A stretch of DNA of 64,000 nt. Source: Steromphala cineraria (taxonomy: Eukaryota; Mollusca; Gastropoda; Trochida; Trochidae). The stretch covers positions 15,007,515 to 15,071,514 of the forward strand of contig OU744726.1 in NCBI GenBank assembly GCA_916613615.1, read 5' to 3'. Position numbers and translations under genes: made by a program. This document shows, in pieces, positions 44,941-58,365 of this stretch (position 1 is its first letter; each line of letters starts with the position of its first letter). Under the pieces are notes generated by a model. It ran no database searches, was not told the origin of the DNA, and worked only from the letters and a program-made list of their open reading frames with translations.

Positions 44941-46580
44941 GACTGAAAAAGGCCAAATTGTATTAATATTACCGACAGTATCTAGATTAACCCCAACCCT
45001 CAACCAAAAAGGCTAAATTTCATCAACATTCCCGACATTGCCTACAAAATCCCTAACCCTCGACCGTTAAAGGCCAAATTTTATTAATGTTATCTACAGA
45101 ATCTAGATAAACCCTAACCCTACGTCTAGTTTCGCCAAAGTTCATCAATATTCCCGACATTGCCTATATAATCCCTAACCCTCGACCGAAAAAGGCCAAA
45201 ATTTATTAATATTGCCAACAGTATCTAGATTAACCCTAACCCTCAAACAAAAAGTCCAAATTTCATCAATATTCCCGACATATCCTACATAATCCCTAAC
45301 CTCCGACCAAAAAATGCAAACTTTAATTGATATTTCCGACAACATCTAGAAAAACCCTAACCCTTTACCAAAAAGGCAAAATTTCATCAATATTCCCGAC
45401 ATTATACCTATATAATCCCTAACCCTTGACTGAAAAAGGCTAAATTTTATTGATATTCCTAACAGTATCTAGATAAACCGTAACCCTACATCCAGTTACG
45501 CCAAAGTTCATTAATATTTCCGACATTGCCTATATAATCCCTAACCCTCGACCGAAAAGGCCAAATTTTATTAATATTACCGACAGTATCTAGAAAACCC
45601 CTAACCCTATGCGTCCAGTTACGACAAATTTCATCAATATTCCCGACATCGCCTACATAATCACTAACCCTCGACTGTAAAAGGCAAAATCTTATTAATG
45701 TTAACAACAGGATCTAGATAAACCCTAACTCTCAACCAAAAAGGCAAACTTTCATCAATATTCCCAATATTATATAGATAAACCCTAACCTTCAACCAAA
45801 AAGGCAAAATTTCATCAATATTCCCAACATAACCTATATAATCCCTAACCCTCGACTGAAAAAGGCTAAATTTTATTGATATTCCTGGCAGTATCTAGAT
45901 AAACCGTAACCCTACGTCCAGTTACGCCAAAGTTCATCAATATTCCCGACATTGCCTATATAATCCCTAACCCTCGACCGAAAAAGGCCAAATTTTAAAA
46001 ATATTACCGACAGCATCTAGATAAACCGTAACCCTATACACCAAGTTATGCAAAATTTCATCAATATTCCCGCCTTTGCCTAGATGATCCCTAACCCTCA
46101 ACCAAAAAGGCCAAATTTCATCAATATTCCCGACATTGCCTACATAATCCCTAACACTCAACGATAAAAGGCCAACTTTTATCAATATTACCGACAGTAT
46201 CTAGATAAGCCCTAACCCTAAGTCCAGTCATGCCAAATTTCATCAATATTCCCTACATTGCCTAGATGATCCCTAACCCTCAACCATAAAAGGCCAACTT
46301 TTATCAATATTACCGACATTGCCTACATAATCTCTAACCTTCGACCATAAAAGGCCAACTTTTATCAATATTACCGACAGTATCTAGATAAACCCTAACC
46401 CTCGACCAAAAAGGCCAAATTTAATCAATATTCCCGACATTGCCTACATAATCTCTAACCCCCGACCGTAAAAGGCCAAATTTTATTAATATTACCAACA
46501 GTATCTAGATAAACCTTATCCCTACGTCCAGTTATGCCAAATTTCATCAATATTCCCGACATTGCCTAGATAATCCCTAT
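44940..46580. repeat. 61-bp satellite A array 1, telomere-like motif in each monomer
   Basis: Two monomer types roughly alternate: one with ATTACCGACAGTATCTAGAT and one with ATTCCCGACATTGCCTACAT. Each is followed by AA(A/T)CCCTAACCCT. About 27 monomers fit in the array. The frame-open stretches are repeat translations, not genes. Confidence 0.85.
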
Positions 46581-49500
46581 TATATTCACAAATGTCCCCG
46601 TTTTCATGGTTTATATGATACACACTGTCCCCGTTTGCTTGTGAAAATATACACATACATAGTTATCATATAGGGACATGGATTATCAGACTTAGTATGA
46701 CGGCCTGAGTGCAATGACTTTTGAAGCATACATATTTATCCTTTCTGTATGCAAAAGTATAATAATCTATTGAACTTCCACCGCTTACGTAGAGAAACAT
46801 TAAATATAATGATCTCTGATGGTTCGTAAGATATGAAGGACGCAAGGTGGGTACCCTCAATCATTTTGAGGTAAAAGTTAAAATTTGTGACACTTGTTTC
46901 AACGCTTGCCGTTTCTTTATTTTTGTGCGCACATAGACAAATGATACATGTAAATAGAGACAATTTTCAATGAGACAATGACCAAAAAAGGCCAAATTTT
47001 ATTGATATTACCGACAATATCTAGATAAACCCAAACCCTCAACCAAAAATTCCAAATTTCATCAATATTCCCAACATTGCCTACAAAATCCATAACCCTC
47101 GACCGTAAAAGGCCAAATTTTATTAATATTACCGACAGTATCTAGATAAACCTTAACCCTACGTCCAGTTATTCCAATTTCATCTATATTCCCGACATTG
47201 CCTATTTGATCTCTAACCCTCAACCATAAAAGGCCAACTTTTATCAATATTACCGACATTGCCTACATAATCTCTAACCTTCGACCATAAAAGGCCAACT
47301 TTTATAAATATTACCGACAGGTTCTAGAAAACCCCAACCCTCAACCAAAAAGGCCAAATTAAATCAATATTCCCGACATTGCCTACATATTCTCTAACCC
47401 TCGACCGTAAAAGGCCAAATTTTATTAATATTACCGACAGTATCTAGATAAACCTTAACCCTACGTCCAGTTATGACAAATTTCATCAATATTCCCGACA
47501 TTGCCTAGATAATCCCTATTATATTCAAAAATGTCCCCGTTTTCATGGTTTATATTATACACACTGTCCCCGTTTGCTTGTGAAAATATACACATACATA
47601 GTTATCATATAGGGACATGGATTATCAGACTTAGTATGACGGCCTGAGTGCAATGACTTTTGAAGCATACATATTTATCCTTTCTGTATGCAAAAGTATA
47701 ATAATCTATTGAACTGTCCCCGCTTACATAGAGAAACATTATATACACAAATGTCCCCGTTTTCATGGTTTATATGATACACACTGTCCCCGTTTGGCTG
47801 TGAAAATATACACATACATAGTTATCATAGGGACATGGATTATCAGACTTAGTATGACGGCCTGAGTGCAATGACTTTTGAAGCATACATATTTATCCTT
47901 TCTGTATGCAAAAGTATAATAATCTATTGAACTTCCACCGCTTACGTAGAGAAACATTAAATATAATGATCTCTGATGGTTCGTGAGATATGAAGGACGC
48001 AAGGTGGGTACCCTCAATCATTTTGAGGTAAAAGTTAAAATTTGTGACACTTGTTTCAACGCTTGCCGCTTCTTTATTTTTGTGCGCACATACACAAATG
48101 ATACGTGTAAATAGAGACAATTTTCAATGAGACAATAACCGAAAAAGGCCAAATTTTATTGATATTAACGACAGTATCTAGATAAACCCCAACCCTCAAC
48201 AAAAAATTCCAAATTTCATCAATATTCCCAACATTGCCTACAAAATCCATAACCCTCGACCGAAAAAGGCCAAATTTTATTAATATTACCGACAGTATCT
48301 AGATAAACCTTAACCCTACGTCCAGTTATGCCAAATTTCATCTATATTCCCGACATTGCCTATTTGATCTCTAACCCTCAACCATAAAAGGCCAACTTTT
48401 ATCAATATTACCGACATTGCCTACATAATCTCTAACCTTCGACCATAAAAGGCCAACTTTTATAAATATTACCGACAGGTTCTAGAAAACCCCAACCCTC
48501 AACCAAAAAGGCCAAATTAAATCAATATTCCCGACATTGCCTACAAAATCCATAACCCTCGACCGTAAAAGGCCAAATTTTATTAATATTACCGACAGTA
48601 TCTAGATAAACCTTAACCCTACGTCCAGTTATGCCAAATTTCATCAATATTCCCGACATTGCCTAGATAATCCCTATTATATTCACAAATGTCCCCGTTT
48701 TCATTGTTTATATGATACACACTGTCCCTGTTTGCTTGTGAAAATATACACATACATAGTTATCATATAGGGACATGGATTATCAGACTTAGTATGACGG
48801 CCTGAGTGCAATGACTTTTGAAGCATACATATTTATCCTTTCTGTATGCAAAAGTATAATAATCTTTTGAACTGTCCCCGCTTACATAGAGAAACATTAT
48901 ATTCAAAAATGTCCCCGTTTTCATGGTTTATATGATACACACTGTCCCCGTTTGCTTGTGAAAATATACACATACATAGTTATCATATAGGGACATGGAT
49001 TATCAGACTTAGTATGACGGCCTGAGTGCAATGACTTTTGAAGCATACATATTTATCCTTTCTGTATGCAAAAGTATAATAATCTATTGAACTGTCCCCA
49101 CTTACATAGAGAAACATTATATACACAAATGTCCCCGTTTTCATGGTTTATATGATACACACTGTCCCCGTTTGCTTGTGAAAATATACACATACATAGT
49201 TATCATAGGGACATGGATTATCAGACTTAGTATGACGGCCTGAGTGCAATGACTTTTGAAGCATACATATTTATCCTTTCTGTATGCAAAAGTATAATAA
49301 TCTATTGAACTTCCACCGCTTACGTAGAGAAACATTAAATATAATGATCTCTGATGGTTCGTGAGATATGAAGGACGCAAGGTGGGTACCCTCAATCATT
49401 TTGAGGTAAAAGTTAAAATTTGTGACACTTGTTTCAACGCTTGCCGCTTCTTTATTTTTGTGCGCACATAGACAAATGATACATGTAAATAGAGACAATT

Positions 49501-50665
49501 TTCAATGAGACAATGACCAAAAAAGGCCAAATTTTATTGATATTACCGACAATATCTAGATAAACCCAAACCCTCAACCAAAAATTCCAAATTTCATCAA
49601 TATTCCCAACATTTGATACAAAATCCGTAACCCTCGACCGTAAAAGGCCAAATTTTATTAATATTACCGACAGTATCTAGATAAACCTTAACCCTACGTC
49701 CAGTTATGCCAAATTTCATCTATATTCCCGACATTGCCTATTTGATCTCTAACCCTCAACCATAAAAGGCCAACTTTTATCAATATTACCGACATTGCCT
49801 ACATAATCTCTAACCTTCGACCATAAAAGGCCAACTTTTATAAATGTTACCGACAGGTTCTTGAAAACCCCAACCTTCAACCAAAAAGGCCAAATTAAAT
49901 CAATATTCCCGACATTGCCTACATATTCTCTAACCCTCGACCATAAAAGGCCAAATTTTATTAATATTACCGACAGTATCTAGATAAACCTTAACCCTAC
50001 GTCCAGTTATGCCAAGTTTCATCAATATTCCCGACATTGCCTAGATAATCCCTATTATATTCAAAAATGTCCCCGTTTTCATGGTTTATATTATTCACAC
50101 TGTCCCCGTTTGCTTGTGAAAATATACACATACATAGTTATCATATAGGGACATGGATTATCAGACTTAGTATGACGGCCTGAGTGCAATGACTTTTGAA
50201 GCATACATATTTATCCTTTCTGTATGCAAAAGTATAATAATCTATTGAACTGTCCCCGCTTACATAGAGAAACATTATATACACAAATGTCCCCGTTTTC
50301 ATGGTTTATATGATACACACTGTCCCCGTTTGCTTGTGAAAATATACACATACATAGTTATCATAGGGACATGGATTATCAGACTTAGTATGACGGCCTG
50401 AGTGCAATGACTTTTGAAGCATACATATTTATCCTTTCTGTATGCAAAAGTATAATAATCTATTGAACTTCCACCGCTTACGTAGAGAAACATTAAATAT
50501 AATGATCTCTGATGGTTCGTGAGATATGAAGGACGCAAGGTGGGTACCCTCAATCATTTTGAGGTAAAAGTTAAAATTTGTGACACTTGTTTCAACGCTT
50601 GCCGCTTCTTTATTTTTGTGCGCACATAGACAAATGATACATGTAAATAGAGACAATTTTCAATG
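46581..50665. repeat. Higher-order satellite region: 220-bp GTCCCC units alternating with A and B repeats
   Basis: AATGTCCCCGTTTTCATGGT starts lie at 46591; 47530 and 47750; 48688, 48908 and 49128; 50066 and 50286. Within a block the period is 220 bp. Block starts are 939, 1158 and 1378 bp apart, that is, 718-719 bp plus one, two or three 220-bp units. The 718-bp remainder is repeat B followed by about nine 61-bp A monomers. Confidence 0.85.
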
Positions 50666-50669
50666 AGAC

Positions 50670-53245
50670 AATGACCAAAACAGGCCAAATTATATTGATA
50701 TTACCGACAATATATAGATAAACCCAAACCCTCAAACAAAAAAATCAAATTTCATCAATATTCCCAACATTTGATACAAAATCCATAACCCTCGACCGTA
50801 AAAGGCCAAATTTTATTAATATTACCGACAGTATCTAGATAAACCTTAACCCTACGTCCAGTTATGCCAAATTTCATCAATATTCCCGACATTGCCTGGA
50901 TAATCCCTAACCCCCGACCGAAATAGGCCAACTTTTATTAATATTACCGACAGTATCTAGATAAACCGTAACCCTCAACCAAAAAGGCCAAATTTACTCA
51001 GTATTCCCAACATTGCCTACAAAATCCATAACCCTCGACCGTAAAAGGCCAAATTTTATTAATATTACCGACAGTATCTCGATAAACCATAGCCCTCGTC
51101 CAGTTACGCCAAAGTTCATCAATATTCCCGACATTGCCTATATAATCCCTAACCCTCGACCGAAAAAGGCCAAAATTTATTAATACTGTCGACAGTATCT
51201 AGATTAAACCTAACCCTCAAACAAAACGCCAAATTTCATCAATATTCCCGACATTGCCTACACAATCCATAACCCTCGAACGAAAAAGGCCAAATTTTAA
51301 GAATATAACCGACAGCATCTAGATAAACCGTAACCCTTTCCACCCAGTTATGTAAAATTTCATCAATATTCCCGACATTGCCTAGATGATCCCTAACCCT
51401 CAACAATAAAAGGCCAACTTTTATCAATATTCCCGACATTGCCTACATAATCTCTAACTTTCAACCATAAAAGGCCAACTTTTATCAATATTACTGACAG
51501 TATCTATATAAACCCTAGCACTCAACCAAAACGGCCAAATTTCATCAATATTCCCGACATTGCCTACACAATCCATAACCCTCGACCGAAAAAGGCCAAA
51601 TTTTAAGAATATAACCGACAGCATCTAGATAAACCGTAACCCTTTCCACCCAGTTATGTAAAATTTCATCAATATTCCCGACATTGCCTAGATGATCCCT
51701 AACCCTCAACAATAAAAGGCCAACTTTTATCAATATTCCCGACATTGCCTACATAATCTCTAACCCTCGACCGTAAAAGGCCAAATTTTATTAATATTAC
51801 CGACAGTATCTAGATAAAGCTTAACCCTACGTCCAGTTATGCCAAATTTCATCAATATTCCCAACATTGCCTAGATAATCCCTAACTCTCAACCATAAAA
51901 GGCCAAAATTTATTAATACTGTCGACAGTATCTAGATTAAACCTAACCCTCAAACAAAAACGCCAAATTTCATCAATATTCCCGACATTGCCTACACAAT
52001 CCATAACCCTCGACCGAAAAAGGCCAAATTTTAAGAATATAACCGACAGCATCTAGATAAACCGTAACCCTTTCCACCCAGTTATGTAAAATTTCATCAA
52101 TATTCCCGACATTGCCTAGATGATCCCTAACCCTCAACAATAAAAGGCCAACTTTTATCAATATTACCGACATTGCCTACATAATCTCTAACCTTCGACC
52201 GTAAAAGGCCAAATTTTATTAATATTACCGACAGCATCTAGATAAACCGTAACCCTATACGCCCAGTTACGCCAAATTTCATCAATATTCCCGACATTGC
52301 CTACATAATCTCTAACTTTCAACCATAAAAGGCCAACTTTTATCAATATTACTGACAGTATCTAGATAAACCCTAGCACTCAACCAAAAAGGCCAAATTT
52401 CATCAATATTCCCGACATTGCCTACACAATCCATAACCCTCGACCGAAAAAGGCCAAATTTTAAGAATATAACCGACAGCATCTAGATAAACCGTAACCC
52501 TTTCCACCCAGTTATGTAAAATTTCATCAATATTCCCGACATTGCCTAGATGATCCCTAACCCTCAACAATAAAAGGCCAACTTTTATCAATATTCCCGA
52601 CATTGCCTACATAATCTCTAACCCTCGACCGTAAAAGGCCAAATTTTATTAATATTACCGACAGTATCTAGATAAACCTTAACCCTACGTCCAGTTATGC
52701 CAAATTTCATCAATATTCCCAACATTGCCTAGATAATCCCAACCCCCGACCGAAATAGGCCAACTTTTATTAATATTACCGACAGTATCTAGATAAACCG
52801 TAACCCTCAACCAAAAAGTCCAAATTTCATCAATATTCCCGACATTGCCTTCATAATCTCTAACCTTCGACCGTAAAAGGCCAAATTTTATTAATATTAC
52901 CGACAGCATCTAGATAAACCGTAACCCTTTACACCCAGTTTTGCAAAATTTCATCAATATTCCCGACATTGCCTAGATGATCCCTAACCCTCAACCATAA
53001 AAGGCCAACTTTTATCAATATAACCGACATTGCCTACATAATCTCTAACCTTCGACCATAAAAGGCCAATTTTATCAATATTACCGACAGTATCTAGATA
53101 AACCCTCACCTTCAACCAATAAGGCCAAATTTAAGGCCAAATGTTTTTTTAATATTACCGACAGTATCTAGATAAAGCTTAACCCTACGTCCAGTTATGC
53201 CAAATTTCATCAATATTCCCGACATTGCCTAGATAATCCCTATTA
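50670..53245. repeat. 61-bp satellite A array 2 with internal 5-mer and 7-mer higher-order units
   Basis: About 42 monomers. A distinctive variant (TTTCCACCCAGTTATGTAAAA) recurs with spacings of about 306, 428 and 430 bp, i.e. 5 and 7 monomers of 61 bp, showing unequal-exchange style growth. Confidence 0.8.
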
Positions 53246-53760
53246 TATTCACAAATGTCCCCGTTTTCATGGTTTATATGATACACACTGTCCCCGTTTG
53301 CTTGTGAAAATATACACATACATAGTTATCATATAGGGACATGGATTATCAGACTTAGTATTACGGCCTGAGTGCAATGACTTTTGAAGAATACATATTT
53401 TTCCTTTCTGTATGCAAAAGTATAATAATCTATTGAACTGTCCCCGCTTACATAGAGAAACATTATATACACAAATGTCCCCGTTTTCATGGTTTATATG
53501 ATACACACTGTCCCCGTTTGCTTGTGAAAATATACACATACATAGTTATCATAGGGACATGGATTATCAGACTTAGTATGACGGCCTGGGTGCAATGACT
53601 TTTGAAGCATACATATTTATCCTTTCTGAATGCAAAAGTATAATAATCTATTGAACTGTCCCCGCTTACATATAGAAACATTATATACACAAATGTCCCC
53701 GTTTTCATGGTTTATATGATACACACTGTCCCCGTTTGCATTCAGGAAATCACACACACA
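53246..53760. repeat. Final 220-bp GTCCCC block (three units)
   Basis: Units start at 53254, 53474 and 53692; the last is truncated into unique DNA near 53745. It precedes the right terminal region of the 10.3-kb block. Confidence 0.8.
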
Positions 53761-54267
53761 AGATCTGTGTGTGTCCCCGGTTACTACATAAAAGTTCATA
53801 CTCGTTGAAATGTATCCTGCAATGCCAGTAAGTGTTGATAACAAACACGCATGGCAAGGGGACTTAGTCGTGTGAGATATACAGCTGTAGCTCAGCTAGA
53901 AAACATGTCCCCGGTTGCCTGTGTATTTTTAGTGTCCCCGTTTGCCACCTTTAACATCAACGTGTGTGTGTGTGTGTGTGTTCTTCAGGTTAGTCAGTTG
54001 CGATCACGTCGTTTGTGACGTGACGCTCTTTATGATGTCATAGAGGTAGGTACGTCATGAGCATAAATTCAAGGAAATTTATATTTTAGCGTTCAGTAGA
54101 GGCTTAAATTGCTTTAAAATTGACTTTCAATAAGTTCAAGAAGCCTCGGGTTATCATATTTCATGTGGTAAAAGGAGAAGACTTTATATTTCCCGCCAGA
54201 ACAGTTTTCTAGATGACCACTTAAAGGGATAGTTCTATTTTCGGGTAACGATGAAGATTCATTCTTT

Positions 54268-54462
54268 CATTGAGGCGTCTTTCCGTCTTACCAATGTACA
54301 GTTCATTGCACCCCTCGCACATGATGACATATATCACATTTTTGAATGGCAGTTCATATTTTCTTTCACAAAGAAGCGTTTATTATTGACTTTGAAGTCG
54401 GCGCCTTCTATAATATTCTTACATGTGAAACAGCGGCCATCCCCACATTTAGAAACTCTAGC
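54268..54462 (-). pseudogene. Penelope-like element fragment, GIY-YIG endonuclease part
   Basis: The minus strand reads KCGDGRCFTCKNI..., a CxxC-type cluster typical of Penelope endonucleases. After a one-base frameshift in an A run near 54340 it reads NVIYVIMCEGCNELYIGKT, matching the GIY-YIG core. No RT part of a Penelope element is visible nearby, so this is a remnant. Confidence 0.65.
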
Positions 54463-54749
54463 TTCTCCCATGTATATATATATCCTTGTGTGTACATGTA
54501 TACGTGTTGTACGCTCATGTACATGTAGATATTGTATGTCACTATACTGTCTACCACTACGTATGTTATCATAACTATGTATGTTTTGTTTTGTACTTTT
54601 GTTGTGATATGTTATTTCAAATGTATGTCATATGGGCCCATGGCCTTCTGACTTCTGGAAAAAAACAATTGAAACGCCAATTATCATCTGAAGAAAGACG
54701 AGCTCAGAACATTCTTGACAACACATATCCGCCTCGTTGGACATTGATA

Positions 54750-57345
54750 TTTGGATGGTATGGCGCTCTGATGATCTTTTTCTTCCTAATAACCACAGCA
54801 TAGCTGAACGGAGATCCAGGTTCATAGCGAAAAGATTGAACCATGATAGCAACTTAGATTAACTTTATAGCGATACCCTGAACACTAACATTACAAAGGG
54901 ACATGAAACAACACTGACTAGAGCAGAAACCACGACGTCATCTCCACACACATGGTACATTTCTCACATAAACAAACCAGGAAAAGTCAGAGTTGGTTTT
55001 GACGCGGCTGCTCCACATTAAGGTACCTCTCTGAGTGATAACTTGATGACAGGACCAGACTTGCTGAATAGTCTATTTGGAGTACTTGCCCGCTTCAGAC
55101 ACAACGCTATAGGACTATCAGCCGACATAGAAGGGATGGTTTTACCAAGCTAAGGTGTCACCAAGAGACACACATGCCATGCAGTTTCTCTGGGAGGGAG
55201 ACCTTTAAGACGCCAGGCCCTCCTGACATACTCACAATGACTCTCCAGATATTTGGTGCTAAGGACTCCTAATGCTGTGCAAAATATGCCTTAAAATGTA
55301 AAGCGACGGACAATGTCGGACAATTCAGTGAGACCACAATTCAAACTGCCCTTCGTGACTTCTATGTTGAGGATCTTTTAGAATCTGTGGAAACACCGAC
55401 AGAGGGAGTGACATTATCAGCTGAATTGGCCAGATTAATGATAAAAGTAGGGTTTCATCCACAAGTGGATGTCTTACTCTATGGAAGTGATTTACTTAAT
55501 TGCTGAGAGTGAAAGAGCCTTAGGCCTCAAATGAAATGTTTCAAATGATACCTCCAAGTTTGACCCAAACCTAAAGTTTCCTGTCTTTACGAAGCGTGGT
55601 GTTGTGAGTATGGTCAGTTCTAACTTTGATCCCTGCGGGTTTTGGTCTCCTTTTACCTTCAGAGCCAAGTGTCTCATTCAGGAACTCTTGCAGAACAAGT
55701 TGGATTGGAACGATCCATTACCTCTTGGTCTGAGATCTAAATGGGAAGAATGGTTATCTGAACTGCACTTGCTGACCTCGTTTGAGATACCATGACACCA
55801 TCAACAACCAAGTTCAGCGTAACATGTACATATTCACTTTTCTGATGCTTCTGAGCATGGGTTTCGTGCTGTAGCGTACCTTTGATATATAAAAAACACC
55901 AACAAAGGTTGTCTGTTCCTTTGTTGCAGCCAAATTACATGTTGCTCCATTACATTCTATGCTCTCAATACAAAGACTGGAATTGCAGGGAATTGCTGTA
56001 TAAGCAGTTCGCCTTTATGTTGTATTGCGAGATGAACTGACGATACTCTTGACAAAGGTACACTTTTGAACTGATTCAAATGTTGTACTCAGCTACATCA
56101 CCAATGAAGCGATAAGATTCAAGCCCTTCAAATCGTGTCTCTGAAATACTGTTACTGTCAATATGTGAACAGTGGTGACATCTGTGTTCCGCCGACAATC
56201 CAGCAGACCACTGCACCCATGGACTCTTCGGTAAGCAGATGAACAGTAGTCACTCTTAGTTTCAGGACCCTGACTCCTTCAAGACAGGATCCAAACACTT
56301 GGGAAACACAGAATTCTCCTAAATATGAGCTGAGTGACTTGAAATTACTTGAGAATATGGAATTATCAAGTTTTATCAACCTTGCAAGTTTCTCGTCCTG
56401 CCACAAACTGTGTTGACCTACATCATGGGTGTTATGAGCTGTAAGAAACGTCCTCTCGAAATTGAAACAAATGCATGTATCTCCAAACAAGCATCTCTGT
56501 CTCCTGCCTTCTGGTTATAATGAAGCGAAGCTATTCTGGATTCAAGAATCCCAAAGGGAAGCATTTCACTCAGAGTTGGAAAACCTTAGGAAAGGCAGGT
56601 CTATTCCCACCCAAAGCAAGCTTCCACCATTAACTCCTTTCTATGATGGTCAGCATCTTAGGGTTGGTGAAAGGCTGAGAAAGGCTAATATTCCTTCTGA
56701 AACCAAGTACCAGCTGCTCTTGCCCTATGATCACCATGTCACAAGACTTATTTTACATGACTTACGTACCAAGAATGGCAGACGTTGGGGATATCTCTTC
56801 ACTTGTTTGTCAATGCGGGCTGTGCACATTGAACTGGCAGAATCTCTCGAGACAGACTCATTCATACAGTGACAATGAGACTAATTTCACAGGCGCAGAA
56901 AAGGAATGATCTCCACGTCTATCTGAACTCAAGCAAGACCATATCTGTGACTTCTTAGCTCCTCTGGGAATACAGTGGTATTTTAGTCCTCCACTAAGCC
57001 CACAATTTGGGGGTGCCCGGGAGAGGTCGGTCGTTCAAGTAAAACTGCTCTAATGGCAACTCTTGAAAATACTTTGAAAATATCAGTGCTTCAGACTGCA
57101 CTCATAGGTAGAAGCTGTTCTGAACAGCCGCCCACTAACTCATAACAGTCCAAATCCTGTTGATTACACTGCCATCACCCCAAACTATTTCCTCATGGGT
57201 ATGACAAATAACCAGCTGTCTCCAGTTATGTGTGCAGACAGCGACATGAACAACGGGAATAGGTGGCGTCAAGCGCAAGTGATTGCAAACCATTTGTGTC
57301 GAAGCAGAGACTCTAAATACAGAGGGACAGGTAACTTATAATCAG
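54750..57345 (+). pseudogene. Decayed BEL/Pao LTR retrotransposon, RT to integrase
   Basis: Fragments appear in the expected order across several frames. They are [42 protein letters not shown] and LSADIEGM (RT palm, about 54955-55140); a YVEDLLESVETP variant of the YVDD box (about 55360); FSDASEHGFRAVAYL (RNase H, about 55840); and an integrase stretch at 56462-56909 with RVGERLRKANIPSE, RRWGYLFTCLSMRAVHIEL and SDNETNFTGAEKE. FSPPLSPQFGGARER follows near 56980, and RWRQAQVIANH near 57265. Many stops and frameshifts make it non-functional. No LTRs were identified. Confidence 0.8.
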
Positions 57346-57525
57346 CTTATCATTATTTCTACTAAAGTGCCTAATTAACTAATCTCTTGTCGCAGTCCGA
57401 GCGATTCACTTCATAGTGTACACCATGATAGTAATCAGTAATAATATTCCGACCTTTACTGACTTGCGACGGCGGCATTGTTCAACAATCTCCGTAAGCC
57501 GGGAAATAGAGTTGAGTAACCTGAA

Positions 57526-58040
57526 TGGCTGACCCGGCAAATTTTAACTTCAGTTACAATCAATCGTACAATTTGTTAAATTTTTTAAAACTTTTAAACT
57601 TGCTTCTCTACACCCAAAGATGATTAAACTTTGACTGCATGTTATTAAAATAAATTTTAAAACTTTCATTGCAAAGTTTTTAGAGTTAAACTAAAAGCAT
57701 TCAGGCACATCCCGATGTAATAGTAGCAGGCAAGATGGCTGCCCAGGCAAATGTTTTCTTCAGTTTCATTCGTTCGTACATGTGGAAAAACCATTTCCAA
57801 CTATTTAACTTGCTTCTCTACGCCCTAAAATCATCAACCTTTGACTGCAAGTCATTGAAAAAAATCATATGTTTTTAGAGTTAAACTAAAGCTCCCTTCA
57901 CATCTCGATGTAATAGTAGCAGCAAGATGGCTGACCCGGCAAATTTCTTCTTCTGTATGTAATTAAGACAGCTTTAAATGCTGTCATTTAAAAGTTTTTA
58001 GAGTTAAACTACAGTCATCCGATCTGAACTTCAAATCTGA
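57526..58040. repeat. Three degenerate about-200-bp tandem units interrupting the BEL element
   Basis: GGCTG(A/C)CC(C/A)GGCAAAT recurs at about 57526, 57738 and 57930, accompanied by AACTTGCTTCTCTAC and CGATGTAATAGTAGCAG. It lies between the RWRQ part and the final integrase tail of the BEL element. Confidence 0.65.
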
Positions 58041-58365
58041 AGAGAGTTTTCAAGTTTAACAGCTAGAGGGTATTTTTTTTACCAACTGTTAAGTTACATA
58101 TAAGAATCATAAATATACAAAGGGTCTGTTACATCAAATTAATCATTATCTGACTTTGATTTCTGACTTAATCTTATAGATTTCACTTTGATTGACTCTG
58201 ATTTCCCGTGCTGACACTAAATGCAAAATACTAAATACTTATATCGCCCTGCAAGGTCGAACTGGGTTTTCAAGAGCATTGGCAGTGCCGAGTCGCCTTG
58301 TGCGTTGGACCGTGACGAGAGGGAGATGCGCGAAGATGAATTCCGGTCCCTGCTATATAATGTCT

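Larger units (their letters stand above)
43636..53950. mobile_element. 10.3-kb TIR- and TTAA-bounded block filled with satellite DNA
   Basis: The left end AGGTGGTAACCGGGGACACT (43636-43655) and the reverse complement of the right end, AGGTGGCAAACGGGGACACT, match at 18 of 20 positions. TTAA flanks at 43632-43635 and 53951-53954. Both sides lie in (TG)n DNA of the LINE tail, so the block appears to have split that tail. The interior has no recognised transposase. It holds three repeat families, and GTCCCCG motifs recur at both ends and in the interior. Confidence 0.6.

Noticed and set aside
45486..52909. Many short minus-strand open frames with recurring peptides (GNVGNIDEI..., VRDHLGNV...)
   Set aside because: They are translations of the 61-bp satellite in shifting frames, with no start context, splice signals or domain.
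44940..53245. A telomere or chromosome end
   Set aside because: CCCTAA units are at most about two in a row and embedded in longer monomers. Unique and mobile DNA continues on both sides.
44940..53245. CRISPR-like array
   Set aside because: Monomers are contiguous satellite without unique spacers, in a eukaryotic intron-bearing genome.
46666..53844. Repeated 64-90-residue frames (e.g. NHQRSLYLMFLYVSGGS)
   Set aside because: They arise from the 220-bp GTCCCC repeat. Identical copies follow the repeat period, and frames break at block edges.
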